This document shows, in pieces, positions 14,317 through 21,919 of a stretch of 21,956 bases of DNA. The notes under the pieces are model-generated. The model did not search any database. It worked only from the letters and a program-made list of their open reading frames with translations, and was not told where the DNA came from. A program made the translations under genes and the position numbers. This DNA comes from DATAMF01 sp964472565 (GTDB lineage: Bacteria > Chloroflexota > Anaerolineae > Aggregatilineales > Aggregatilineaceae). How positions within the stretch are numbered: position 1 is the first letter of the stretch; each line of letters opens with the position of its first letter. Location: the NCBI GenBank assembly GCA_964472565.1, contig CAYYNB010000096.1, positions 1-21,956 on the forward strand, written 5' to 3'.

Positions 14317-15762
14317 ATGAGCATTCGTTTTGGGACGGATGGCTGGCGAGCCGTGATTGCCGAAACTTATACGTTTGGAAATTTGCGGCTGGTCGCACAG
14401 GCAGTAGCCGATTATATCAATACGGAGTTTGGCGGAAACGGCCAGCCGGAAGTGGTAGTTGGGTTTGACACGCGGTTTCTGTCGGACCGGTTTGCAATGG
14501 AAACGGCGCGGGTGCTGGCGGCGAATAATGTGATCACGTGGCTGTCACGTACGGACGCACCGACACCGGCGATCAGCTATAACATTCTGCACAAAAAAGC
14601 GGTGGCGGGCGTGGTGATCACCGCGTCGCATAATCCGCCGCGTTATAACGGGTTCAAGCTGAAGGCGGATTACGGCGGATCGGCGCTGCCGTCGCAGTGC
14701 GAACGGGTGGAACTGCTGCTGGAAAAGTCGCAGCGAGAAGCGCGCGGCCCGAATTTGATGGATTATGAAAAGGCTATCGAAGCGGGTCTTATCCGGCGGT
14801 TTAACCCCACCAATGCTTATTATGAACATCTCGAGTCGCTGGTGGATATTGACAAAATCTCGCAGGGGGAACTGCATATTGTGGCGGACCCGATGTACGG
14901 CGCGGGGCGCACGGCGATTCGGGCGATTCTGTCGCGGTCACGGTGCCATGTGACGGAAATTCGCGGCGAGATGAATCCAGGATTCGGCGGTATCCACCCG
15001 GAGCCGATCCGTAAGCACCTGGAAGCACTGGCGGCGGCGATCCAGGCGCAGCACGCGGACGTGGGGATTGCGACGGATGGGGACGCGGATCGCGTTGGGG
15101 CGATGGATGGACAGGGCAACTTTGTTGATCCGCATACGATCATGGCGCTGGCGCTGCGATACCTGGTGGAGAAGCGCGGCTGGACGGGCGACGTGGTGAA
15201 AACAGTGTCTACCACGATGATGCTCAACCGGATCGCGGCGAAACACGGGTTGACGCTGCACGAAACACCCGTCGGATTCAACCATATTGCGGATTATATG
15301 ATGAACGGGAATGTGTTGATCGGCGGCGAAGAATCCGGCGGGATCAGCATCAAGGGGCATATTCCCGAAGGTGACGGGATTCTGATGGGCCTGCTGCTGC
15401 TCGAAATTATGGCGGATGCGCGCGTGCCACTGATCGAACTGATCAATGATTTGCAGCGGGAGTATGGGCCGACGTGCTACGAGCGCACAGATTTTCATCT
15501 GCATGTACCTGTGCCGAAGAAGGAAATGGTCAACCGCCTGAGCGCTAAAGCACCACAGTCGATGGCAGGGCAGACAGTGCGCGAGATCAAAACGTTCGAT
15601 GGGATCAAGTTCGTGCTGGCGGATGATAGCTGGCTGCTGATCCGTCCGAGCGGGACGGAACCGGTGCTGCGGGTGTATGCCGAAGCGCCATCGGGCGATG
15701 TCGTGCGCGAACTACTCGCGGCGGGGCGGCAGTTGGTGGGCAGCGATATTCTGGCGAAATAA
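14317..15762 (+). CDS. Phosphoglucomutase/phosphomannomutase family protein
   Basis: A 481-residue alpha-D-phosphohexomutase. It has all four signature loops: the phosphoserine loop ITASHNPPRYNG (Ser104), the Mg loop TDGDADRVG (about 252-260), the sugar-binding loop GGEESGG (about 336-342) and the phosphate-binding loop RPSGTEPVLRVY (about 442-453). These enzymes interconvert hexose 1-phosphate and 6-phosphate. Whether glucose, mannose or glucosamine is preferred cannot be decided from sequence. Its product could feed nucleotide-sugar synthesis, which fits the fucose-synthase gene at 16882 and the membrane glycosyltransferase, although they are not in one operon. GGGAGG lies 9 nt before the ATG. 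It is monocistronic, between an extended -10 promoter and a GC-rich hairpin. Confidence 0.93.
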   Translation: MSIRFGTDGWRAVIAETYTFGNLRLVAQAVADYINTEFGGNGQPEVVVGFDTRFLSDRFAMETARVLAANNVITWLSRTDAPTPAISYNILHKKAVAGVVITASHNPPRYNGFKLKADYGGSALPSQCERVELLLEKSQREARGPNLMDYEKAIEAGLIRRFNPTNAYYEHLESLVDIDKISQGELHIVADPMYGAGRTAIRAILSRSRCHVTEIRGEMNPGFGGIHPEPIRKHLEALAAAIQAQHADVGIATDGDADRVGAMDGQGNFVDPHTIMALALRYLVEKRGWTGDVVKTVSTTMMLNRIAAKHGLTLHETPVGFNHIADYMMNGNVLIGGEESGGISIKGHIPEGDGILMGLLLLEIMADARVPLIELINDLQREYGPTCYERTDFHLHVPVPKKEMVNRLSAKAPQSMAGQTVREIKTFDGIKFVLADDSWLLIRPSGTEPVLRVYAEAPSGDVVRELLAAGRQLVGSDILAK

Positions 15763-15770
15763 AGGGATTG

Positions 15771-15793
15771 GGGCCGCGAAATTTCCGCGGCCC
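15771..15793 (+). terminator. GC-rich hairpin after the phosphohexomutase gene
   Basis: GGGCCGCG (15771-15778) pairs perfectly with CGCGGCCC (15786-15793) around a 7-nt loop. Only GTTCTGTG follows, so the U-tract is weak and termination may be partial. Confidence 0.6.
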
Positions 15794-15799
15794 GTTCTG

Positions 15800-15808
15800 T
15801 GTTACAAT
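15800..15808 (+). promoter_or_regulatory. Extended -10 promoter of the Uma2 gene
   Basis: TGTTACAAT (15800-15808) follows the hairpin by 6 nt; the predicted start near 15815 leaves a leader of about 27 nt before the ATG at 15842. Confidence 0.5.
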
Positions 15809-15841
15809 GTGGCTAAACTGGTTGAGTCGGTGAGAATCGGT

Positions 15842-16459
15842 ATGGTATCCACGCGCACAACTTCTGAAAGTCCAGTTTCGGCTGAAGAATACCTGGATCG
15901 TTATGCGGAACACTACTACGAATGGGCGATGGGGGAGATCGAAAAATTGTCTCCGGTATCCGAAGCTCATGATCTGCTTACCGCCTATCTGCGCCAACTT
16001 TTGGATGCCTATTTTGCCCTCAACCCAATTGGACGCGTCCGCGCCCAGCCTTTTGTGATGCGGTTGGAAACGCTTCAGGTTTACCGCGAACCCGATTTAC
16101 AGGTTATTTTGAGCAGCAATCCAGGACAGTTGACCAAAACGGGGATGATTGGCCCGGCTGATATTTGTATTGAAGTGGTTTCGCCTGAGAGTCTGGAACG
16201 CGACTACGGGCGCAAGTTTGGTGAATATGAGCGCGGCGGAGTAGGGGAATATTGGATTATCGATCCGGTACGGCGTGATGCACGGTTTTGCCGTTTGCAA
16301 AGCTCCAAACTTTACACGTCTGTCTTACCGGATCAGCAGGGGAGCTACCAGACGCCGCTGCTGCCGAAATTTGCCTTGCAAGTACCTACTTTATGGCAGG
16401 AACCGCTACCCGACATTGTGGCAGCGGTTCAAGCTGTCGAGAAGATGCTGCGGGCCTAG
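15842..16459 (+). CDS. Uma2 family (DUF820) PD-(D/E)XK nuclease-like protein
   Basis: A 205-residue protein with the Uma2 layout: an N-terminal GEIEKLSP strand (Glu33), REPDLQVIL (Asp85), ADICIEVVSPES with Glu111, then RDYGRKFGEYERGGVGEYWIIDP with Lys125. Together these give the PD-(D/E)XK-type residues. Uma2 proteins are numerous in cyanobacteria and Chloroflexota; a restriction-like nuclease activity is predicted by fold but the biological role is unknown. The start at 15842 has only a weak ribosome site, but it fits the promoter; a 55-residue upstream extension would run back into the previous gene and is rejected. The gene ends tail-to-tail with the GlsB paralogue, sharing the bases CTAG. 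No neighbouring toxin, methylase or transposase is seen. Confidence 0.87.
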   Translation: MVSTRTTSESPVSAEEYLDRYAEHYYEWAMGEIEKLSPVSEAHDLLTAYLRQLLDAYFALNPIGRVRAQPFVMRLETLQVYREPDLQVILSSNPGQLTKTGMIGPADICIEVVSPESLERDYGRKFGEYERGGVGEYWIIDPVRRDARFCRLQSSKLYTSVLPDQQGSYQTPLLPKFALQVPTLWQEPLPDIVAAVQAVEKMLRA

Positions 16460-16731
16460 CGTTTGCTGATCAGGCCCACAACCCAGATCACGATCAGCGC
16501 GCCGACAAACGCCACCAGCAGATTCCCTAAGCTGATCGATGCTTCTAAGATGTCCGGTAGACTGATGTCCAGCGCGTCGAAAACGTAACCACCGACGACG
16601 GCACCGATGATGCCGATCACGGTGTTTGTCACCCAACCGCCGGATTTTTTGTTGCGTCCGGTGATGGACATCGCGCCGGTTCCCGCCAGCGCGCCGATGA
16701 TGATCAGGGCAATAATCTGTCCAAGTTCCAT
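16456..16731 (-). CDS. GlsB/YeaQ/YmgE-type small membrane protein, copy 2
   Basis: A 91-residue protein with three hydrophobic helices: IIALIIIGALAGTGAMSI, a polar loop with GRNKKSGG, VIGIIGAVVGGYVFDAL, and LLVAFVGALIVIWVVGL ending in basic residues. It fits PF04226 and aligns end to end with the copy at 9838-10113 (same length, shared GIxGxVxGGxxxDxLD and LLVAFxGA patterns), but the sequences have clearly diverged. GGGAGG lies about 6 nt before the ATG at 16731, so the 7-residue upstream extension is rejected. Its stop codon overlaps that of the Uma2 gene. The role is probably envelope or stress related, but not proven for the family. Confidence 0.88.
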   Translation of the reverse strand: MELGQIIALIIIGALAGTGAMSITGRNKKSGGWVTNTVIGIIGAVVGGYVFDALDISLPDILEASISLGNLLVAFVGALIVIWVVGLISKR

Positions 16732-16821
16732 TGTTTCCTCCCGTATGATCAAAGACCCATCTCTCTAATGTAGTGCGGAATTGGATTCTCGACCATAAGC
16801 TGATCGTCCGTGAAGCATAGG

Positions 16822-16850
16822 TGGAAATCCGGTCAGGGGGTTTGTATAAT
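16822..16850 (+). promoter_or_regulatory. Promoter of the fucose-synthase-like gene
   Basis: TGGAAA (16822-16827) and a perfect TATAAT (16845-16850) are 17 nt apart, about 31 nt before the ATG at 16882. Confidence 0.65.
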
Positions 16851-16881
16851 GGGGCTGTCTGGCCGTTGAAGGAGAGCAAAG

Positions 16882-17820
16882 ATGAGCTTTTGGAGCGAAC
16901 AGCGGGTCATTGTAACAGGCGGCGCGGGCTTCCTGGGGCGGAATGTGGTACGCGAGTTAGAGGCGTGCGGGGCGAAAGAAGTCTTTATCCCCACGCTGGA
17001 AGCGTATGATTTGCGGCGCGAAGCCGATGTGCAGCGCATGTACCAGGATTTCCCGGCGACGATGGTGATTCACCTGGCGGCGACGGTGGGCGGGATCGGG
17101 ATCAACCGCGAGCATCCGGGCAGCTTCTTCTACGATAACCTGATGATGGGCGTGCATACGATGGAATATGCGCGGCAGACGGGGGTTGATAAGTTCGTGG
17201 CGATTGGCACGATCTGCGCGTATCCGAAATTTACGCCGGTGCCGTTCAAGGAAGATGACCTGTGGAACGGGTATCCTGAAGAAACGAACGCGCCGTATGG
17301 ACTCGCAAAAAAAATGCTGCTGGTCCAGGCGCAGTCGTACCGGCAGGAATATGGATTCAATGCGGTGTATCTGCTGCCCGTGAACCTGTATGGGCCGGGC
17401 GATAACTTCGATCCGCGCTCGTCGCATGTGATTCCGGCGCTGATCAAAAAGTGCGTGGATGCACAGGAAGCGGGCGAGAAGCAGATCGTGGCGTGGGGCG
17501 ACGGCAGCCCGACGCGGGAATTTTTGTATGTGGAAGACGCGGCGCGGGGAATCGTGATGGCGGCGCAGAATTACAACGATCCTGACCCGGTGAACCTGGG
17601 ATCGAGCAATGAAATTTCGATCCGCGATCTGGTCAATCTGGTGGTGGAACTGACCGGGTTCGAGGGCGACGTGGTGTGGGATACGAGCAAACCCAACGGC
17701 CAGCCGCGCCGTAAACTTGACGTGACGCGGGCGAAGGAACGGTTCGGGTTCGAATCGACTACCGATTTCCGCGAGGGGCTACAACGGACCATCGCGTGGT
17801 ACCGCGAAACACGGAAGTAA
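16882..17820 (+). CDS. fcl: GDP-L-fucose synthase-like NAD(P)-dependent epimerase/reductase
   Basis: A 312-residue short-chain dehydrogenase/reductase of the extended type. It has the nucleotide-binding TGGAGFLG (12-19), HLAATVGGIGIN (64-75) as in GDP-fucose synthases, IGTICAYPK (108-116, canonical form GSSCIYPK), the catalytic pair Tyr139-x3-Lys143, LYGPGDNFD and the substrate region FLYVEDAARG. The known reaction is conversion of GDP-4-keto-6-deoxymannose to GDP-L-fucose. The usual partner, GDP-mannose 4,6-dehydratase (gmd), is absent from this window. AAGGAGA is about 8 nt before the ATG. The gene stands alone between promoter and terminator. A related 6-deoxy or heptose epimerase function remains possible. 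Confidence 0.88.
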   Translation: MSFWSEQRVIVTGGAGFLGRNVVRELEACGAKEVFIPTLEAYDLRREADVQRMYQDFPATMVIHLAATVGGIGINREHPGSFFYDNLMMGVHTMEYARQTGVDKFVAIGTICAYPKFTPVPFKEDDLWNGYPEETNAPYGLAKKMLLVQAQSYRQEYGFNAVYLLPVNLYGPGDNFDPRSSHVIPALIKKCVDAQEAGEKQIVAWGDGSPTREFLYVEDAARGIVMAAQNYNDPDPVNLGSSNEISIRDLVNLVVELTGFEGDVVWDTSKPNGQPRRKLDVTRAKERFGFESTTDFREGLQRTIAWYRETRK

Positions 17821-17827
17821 ACTTCAG

Positions 17828-17858
17828 CAGGGCGATCCAAACGGGTCGCCCTGTTATT
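17828..17858 (+). terminator. Intrinsic terminator after the fucose-synthase-like gene
   Basis: CAGGGCGA (17828-17835) pairs with TCGCCCTG (17846-17853); with a G-U pair and two further pairs the stem reaches 11 bp around loop AAAC. The tail TTATTTC is moderately T-rich. Confidence 0.8.
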
Positions 17859-17928
17859 TCCCCCTGAAAAAGACTCGTTTTATACTGGAACACTGGAACA
17901 AAAATTTTCAAACAGGAGAGGTGCTGAT

Positions 17929-19509
17929 ATGTCGAAACGCGCGATTTACGTCATCATCCCACTGGTCATTATTCTCATTCTCGTGCTGCTGATCGTGGTG
18001 GCAAGCAAGGATAAGGATGAGGGCGATAAAAAGGAAACCGTCCAAGCCACCGCAACCGCTCAGCCGGTGGCGGGTGGCGGTGAAGCAGAATCGGAAACGG
18101 AAGCCCAAGCACAAGAATCACAAGAAGACACGACAGCGGGGGAAAGCAGCGCTCCGGCGGGCGTGCCGCGCGTGATCGTATGGGAGCAGGGCGCGGGCGG
18201 CGGGCGGCTGGTGGCGTATGAAGGCGGCGCGATGCCGCAGGAATTACGCGCGTTCGCGGGGGGGAATGTGTCGGATGTGAAACGGTGCGGGCATGATTAC
18301 CGCCAGCCGAACGGCGTGCTGATGTATGCCGGTGGGGCGCGCGGCGATCTGGTGTATTATCCGCTGGATGGCAGCGATGATGGGGTGATCGGGCAGACGG
18401 CACGGCTGACCTGCGCGGGGCCGGATACGGTGCGCGTGGTGGGTGATGTGGTGGCGTATATTCGATTTGATGACACGGCGCGCAGCTTTCGGGCAGGAAA
18501 CGCCGTGATCTATGACCGGGCGCAGGGGAAAGAAGTGATCACGCTGGATTATACGGCGGCGCTGGAAAAGGCCGGAAACAGCCTGCTGCTGGTGCGCATG
18601 TTCCCGAATGGGGAAGGCAACGCGGATGAAGCGAGCCTGGATATGTGGGTGGACGGCAGCCGGACAACGCTCGCGGAATTTAAGCCGCTGCAACCGACGG
18701 ATGAAGTAGAAGCAAAATGCATGTTCATCAGCGGCACGGTGGCGCAGGTGCAGCAGGTCGCATATGTGGCCTTCGGGGAACGGTGCGACAAGGGCGGGAG
18801 CCGCGTACGGGTGGTCGCGGTGCCGCTGGCGGGCGGCGGCAGCACGGAGATGATGGCGGGACAGGCGAGCGGCGATTTTTACCCGGATAATTTCAGTGTG
18901 CGGGTGTTAGCGGCGCAGGATAATTCGGGGGTGCTGATGGCCGTGCCAAGCGGGATGGAGCGGCATGTGGTGCGGCTGTTCTGGCTGGCACCGGATGGGA
19001 CGGTGAGTCCGGTGGCGGATTATGCGCTGTCGGACCGGCTGGGCGACGCGGCACTGGAAGGGCAGCAGATGCAAGTTTCGCCGGATGGCCGCTGGCTGGC
19101 GTATGTGGAACTGACGCTGGCGAAAGAACAGACGCTCAAGCTGATCGACCTGGCGAGCAGCGGCGGATCAGCGGTGGAACTGGTGGACCTGGGGCCGAAC
19201 GAGCTGGTGGTTGATTACCGCTGGGGCGCGGGCGGGCGGCTGTTTTTTGTGACCGGGAATAATGAAAGCGGCGCGCTGCGCGTGGTTGTGCCGGGGAGCG
19301 ATCCGCAGTTGGTCCTGCGCGGACGGTTCAGCAGTGTGGAACCGGATGCGGCGGGGCAGTATGTCGCGGTGGCGGAATGGGTGAAAGACCCGGAGAAGCC
19401 GGATCGCTGGTTGAGCGAGGCGGCGCTGGTGGATTTGACGGGCAACCGGATCGCGCTGGCGGCGGGCGGCCAACCGGATGTACAGTTCTGGGTGTTGGGG
19501 GTGGAGTAA
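17929..19509 (+). CDS. Membrane-anchored beta-propeller-like protein of unknown function
   Basis: A 526-residue protein. One N-terminal helix (about 5-25, YVIIPLVIILILVLLIVV) is followed by a charged patch (SKDKDEGDKKE), a VQATAT linker at 38-43 and a Gln/Glu/Ala-rich stretch to about residue 80. The rest (about 80-526) is predicted as repeated beta-rich blades; one typical TolB/WD40-like motif is MQVSPDGRWLAYVEL. A six- or seven-blade propeller is likely but the count is not certain. No catalytic residues are seen, so a binding or monitoring role at the outer face of the membrane is a guess. AGGAGAGG at 17914-17921 is 7 nt before the ATG, and a TATACT at 17881-17886 may be the -10. A palindromic repeat lies just after the stop. 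Confidence 0.82.
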   Translation: MSKRAIYVIIPLVIILILVLLIVVASKDKDEGDKKETVQATATAQPVAGGGEAESETEAQAQESQEDTTAGESSAPAGVPRVIVWEQGAGGGRLVAYEGGAMPQELRAFAGGNVSDVKRCGHDYRQPNGVLMYAGGARGDLVYYPLDGSDDGVIGQTARLTCAGPDTVRVVGDVVAYIRFDDTARSFRAGNAVIYDRAQGKEVITLDYTAALEKAGNSLLLVRMFPNGEGNADEASLDMWVDGSRTTLAEFKPLQPTDEVEAKCMFISGTVAQVQQVAYVAFGERCDKGGSRVRVVAVPLAGGGSTEMMAGQASGDFYPDNFSVRVLAAQDNSGVLMAVPSGMERHVVRLFWLAPDGTVSPVADYALSDRLGDAALEGQQMQVSPDGRWLAYVELTLAKEQTLKLIDLASSGGSAVELVDLGPNELVVDYRWGAGGRLFFVTGNNESGALRVVVPGSDPQLVLRGRFSSVEPDAAGQYVAVAEWVKDPEKPDRWLSEAALVDLTGNRIALAAGGQPDVQFWVLGVE

Positions 19510-19522
19510 CCCCTATCTCCCT

Positions 19523-19564
19523 AACCCTCTTTCCCCGCGCGCGGAGAAAGAGGGAATTGGGTTG
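19523..19564. repeat. Palindromic hairpin repeat, may also end transcription
   Basis: CCCTCTTTC (19525-19533) pairs perfectly with GAAAGAGGG (19546-19554), and the centre CCGCGCGCGG is itself a palindrome; AACCC and GGGTT extend the flanks loosely. It lies between the propeller gene and the phage-like genes. C-rich repeats of this look are common between genes in some environmental bacteria. There is no T-run, so a classic terminator is less likely. Confidence 0.6.
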
Positions 19565-19595
19565 CGGAGATTGGACGAAAATCGGGGGATCGTCC

Positions 19596-19940
19596 CTACG
19601 GGGATTTCAACACAACAGATGTGGTGGTGGCGGACAGCAGGCGGAGAAAGTCGTCTTTGTCCTGCGGGGTCCAGGTGTCCCAGGGTTTTTGCAGGGAGGC
19701 CCAGAGGACGGCGCGATCCTGGGCGGCTTGCTGCGCGGCGGTCAGGATGGCGGCATCATGCGTGAGGACCAGCAACCCTATTTGATCGCGCTCGGCCTGG
19801 GTGATGGCGTCGGTGACGTGAATCCGCACCTGATCGGCGGAGAGGGTCACGCCGATAAAAACCATATTGAAGACGGCGGATAAATCCTCGTGCAGTTTGT
19901 CAATGTTCACAGGGGATTTGATAAATTCGAGATCGATCAT
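19596..19940 (-). CDS. Phage-related hypothetical protein, last gene of the tail-like cluster
   Basis: A 114-residue soluble protein that I cannot assign to a named family. The first half is beta-rich and hydrophobic (VFNMVFIGVTLSADQVRIHVT); the second is helical, with an LTHDAAILTAAQQAAQDRAV segment resembling short Ala-rich phage proteins encoded near tail genes. A Trp-rich KPWDTWTPQDKDDFLRLL stretch precedes the end. GAGGTGA lies 7 nt before the ATG at 19940, and the upstream gene stops 2 nt before the start, so it is probably co-translated with the two upstream phage-like genes. The stop lies near the sequence GATCGTCCCTACGGGG, which may be another intergenic repeat. Confidence 0.7.
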   Translation of the reverse strand: MIDLEFIKSPVNIDKLHEDLSAVFNMVFIGVTLSADQVRIHVTDAITQAERDQIGLLVLTHDAAILTAAQQAAQDRAVLWASLQKPWDTWTPQDKDDFLRLLSATTTSVVLKSP

Positions 19941-19942
19941 CG

Positions 19943-20431
19943 TCAGCTCACCTCACGCACGCCGAAAATTACGGGCATATTGGCCGTACTGATCAGGGTT
20001 CCGGTGCCGCCGGACACCCGGAAACGCAGACGGTAGAGATGCTCCCCAGCGGATATTCCCGATGCTAACAAGACAAAGGACAGCGGCGTGATGCCTGTGC
20101 CATAGACATAGGTCAGACCGTTGGCCGGACCCTGATCCACGCCGTCGATGCTCAGGGTGAGCATGAGGGAATATGCGCCGCTGGTGTTGGCAACCGCATT
20201 AAACCAGATCAGTACATCACCACCGGCTGTGGTCAAGGTGATTTTCAGGTTCGTGTCATCGACGGTGACAAACGCGGTGCTGGTGGTGGTGTAGGAAGAG
20301 GTATTCAGGCGGACGATCTGCTGGGAGGGCGGCTGTTTGAGGGCCAGCAAATTGTCGCGCAGATGGGTATTAAAGTCGGTGGCCGTGACGAGTTCATCAG
20401 CGGCCCAGGTTTTGGGGGCGGTCCAGGTCAT
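19943..20431 (-). CDS. Phage tail-like structural protein
   Basis: A 162-residue protein. The start MTWTAPKTWAADELVTATDFN, followed by THLRDNLLALK, matches a very common opening of small phage and prophage structural proteins. The remainder (about 45-162) is beta-rich with Thr/Ser-heavy strands (SYTTTSTAFVTVDDTNLKIT), like jelly-roll or fibre-tip domains that decorate tails or capsids. No enzyme motif is seen. AAGGAG is about 8 nt before the ATG at 20431, and the upstream gene ends 15 nt earlier. The position between a tail-hub-like protein and a small protein fits the distal tail or fibre part of a siphovirus-like cluster. Confidence 0.75.
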   Translation of the reverse strand: MTWTAPKTWAADELVTATDFNTHLRDNLLALKQPPSQQIVRLNTSSYTTTSTAFVTVDDTNLKITLTTAGGDVLIWFNAVANTSGAYSLMLTLSIDGVDQGPANGLTYVYGTGITPLSFVLLASGISAGEHLYRLRFRVSGGTGTLISTANMPVIFGVREVS

Positions 20432-20446
20432 ATCGTATTCTCCTTT

Positions 20447-21919
20447 TCAGAGGCCAAGACGAGTGGTCGTGTTCAATTCGCTATAGGTGGATTGGCCGAG
20501 CAGCCAGTAGGTTTTTTCGTCGCAGCGTTCGAGGTGCAGAGTCACGGTGTAACCCTGCGTGGAGAGGTCGTAGTCGATGGCGCGGAGCCAGTGCGCCAGG
20601 GCCGACGCGCCGGTTTGCGGATCGGTGATCACGATTTTGTCCAGCAGATTGAGGCTGAAGAGGTTCACGCCGGAGAGGGTGTCACGATTTTGGACGGTGA
20701 GCGACTCGGCGGCGAGCGAAGGATTTTTGTAGCGGCCCAGCAGAAAATCGGCCAGCAGTTCGCCAAAGTTCAGATCGGACTGCATGGGGAGATCGTAGAC
20801 GCCGGCGCGCTTTTCGTAGATGGCCTGACTGGTGGAATCGCTGCGCTCGATGGTGATGGGATCGTAGGTGCGGATGGGTTGGCCGCGCACACGAAGCAGG
20901 GTGACATACAGCGGGCCGCTGGCGTTGTTGGTCAGGGTGATTTTCAGGCGGGTGGCTTCGGTGGTGGTGGCGATGGAAAAGGCAGGATCGGTGGTGTAAT
21001 TGAAGCCGGAACCGTTGGGGGCATCGTTGACCAGATAATCGGTGGTGGGGGCGGGCGGAATGACATCTACCGCACCGCAGCGTTCGCCGTTGGAGTCGTG
21101 GAACAGGGCATGGATCACGCGCTGCTGCATGGGCGCGAGGCGCAAGGTGGTTTTGGCCCGCCAGAGTTCCGTCTCCGCGCCGATAGTTTCGACGGGGTAA
21201 ATTTTCACCTGGACCAGATTGGTCACATGGTTGATGTCCAGAGAAAATTTGAGGTCCGAGAGAGCGGAGGCATTCAGAGTCAGCGCGGCGGTGATGGATG
21301 GATTCTGACGCTGGGCACGGGTCCAGAAGGTGGCGGTGCCGACGCGCTGGATGAAAAAACGGCCCCAAACGGCATCACTGATCTGGCAGAGGGCGTCAAG
21401 GCAGGTGGTCTGTTCGGGAGTCCAGGGCTGGCCGTAATGCTGAAGAAGATCGCCGTTGTCGCCGTAACTGGCGGAGGGCGGGGTGTAGGCGGCGGCTACG
21501 ATGTCGGCAAGGGCGTCCGTTACGGGATAGGTGGAGGCGTAGGGCGTGCCGAGGCGCTGGCGGGCGAGAAGAGTCAGACCATCGACGCAGGTGATGGTAC
21601 ACTGACGCAGGCCCAAACCGCCGGAATCGGGATCGAAGCGCTCGATCAGGCCGTGAAACAATGTCCAAGTCTGCGCGCCGGACTGGGCACGGATGCGGAC
21701 GGGGCGGCGCGGGAGCAGTTGGCCGTACAGCGGGCTATCGACGTTGGCCGGGCTGAAGCGGCGGGTGCGATTGTCGAGCGTCAGGATACAGTGGCCGGGT
21801 TCCGCGACGGCGGCGGCGGGGGCGGCGAATCCCTGGCGGGACTGCATCCGGCGGAGATAGGGCGTCTCGTCGGACCAAGTGCCGTCCCAGTCGATGTCGA
21901 GTTTAAAGGTGGTGGACAT
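20447..21919 (-). CDS. Phage tail-hub-like minor tail protein
   Basis: A 490-residue protein. The N-terminal 120 residues (IDWDGTWSDE, GHCILTLDNRTRRFSP, LYGQLLPRRPVRIRA, LFHGLIERFD) match the opening of siphovirus minor tail or tail-hub proteins of actinophage-like type, with the LDNR..FSP..SPL...L.P.RPVR pattern. The middle and C-terminal parts are beta-rich with no enzyme motif, ending in a domain (about 390-480) with conserved-looking LNLLDKIVITD and HLERCDEKTYWLLG segments. GAGGAG is about 5 nt before the ATG at 21919. It is the most upstream of three same-strand phage-like genes, and the cluster must continue past the right edge. The beginning of the prophage cannot be seen, so whether it is intact or a relic is unknown. 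Confidence 0.8.
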   Translation of the reverse strand: MSTTFKLDIDWDGTWSDETPYLRRMQSRQGFAAPAAAVAEPGHCILTLDNRTRRFSPANVDSPLYGQLLPRRPVRIRAQSGAQTWTLFHGLIERFDPDSGGLGLRQCTITCVDGLTLLARQRLGTPYASTYPVTDALADIVAAAYTPPSASYGDNGDLLQHYGQPWTPEQTTCLDALCQISDAVWGRFFIQRVGTATFWTRAQRQNPSITAALTLNASALSDLKFSLDINHVTNLVQVKIYPVETIGAETELWRAKTTLRLAPMQQRVIHALFHDSNGERCGAVDVIPPAPTTDYLVNDAPNGSGFNYTTDPAFSIATTTEATRLKITLTNNASGPLYVTLLRVRGQPIRTYDPITIERSDSTSQAIYEKRAGVYDLPMQSDLNFGELLADFLLGRYKNPSLAAESLTVQNRDTLSGVNLFSLNLLDKIVITDPQTGASALAHWLRAIDYDLSTQGYTVTLHLERCDEKTYWLLGQSTYSELNTTTRLGL

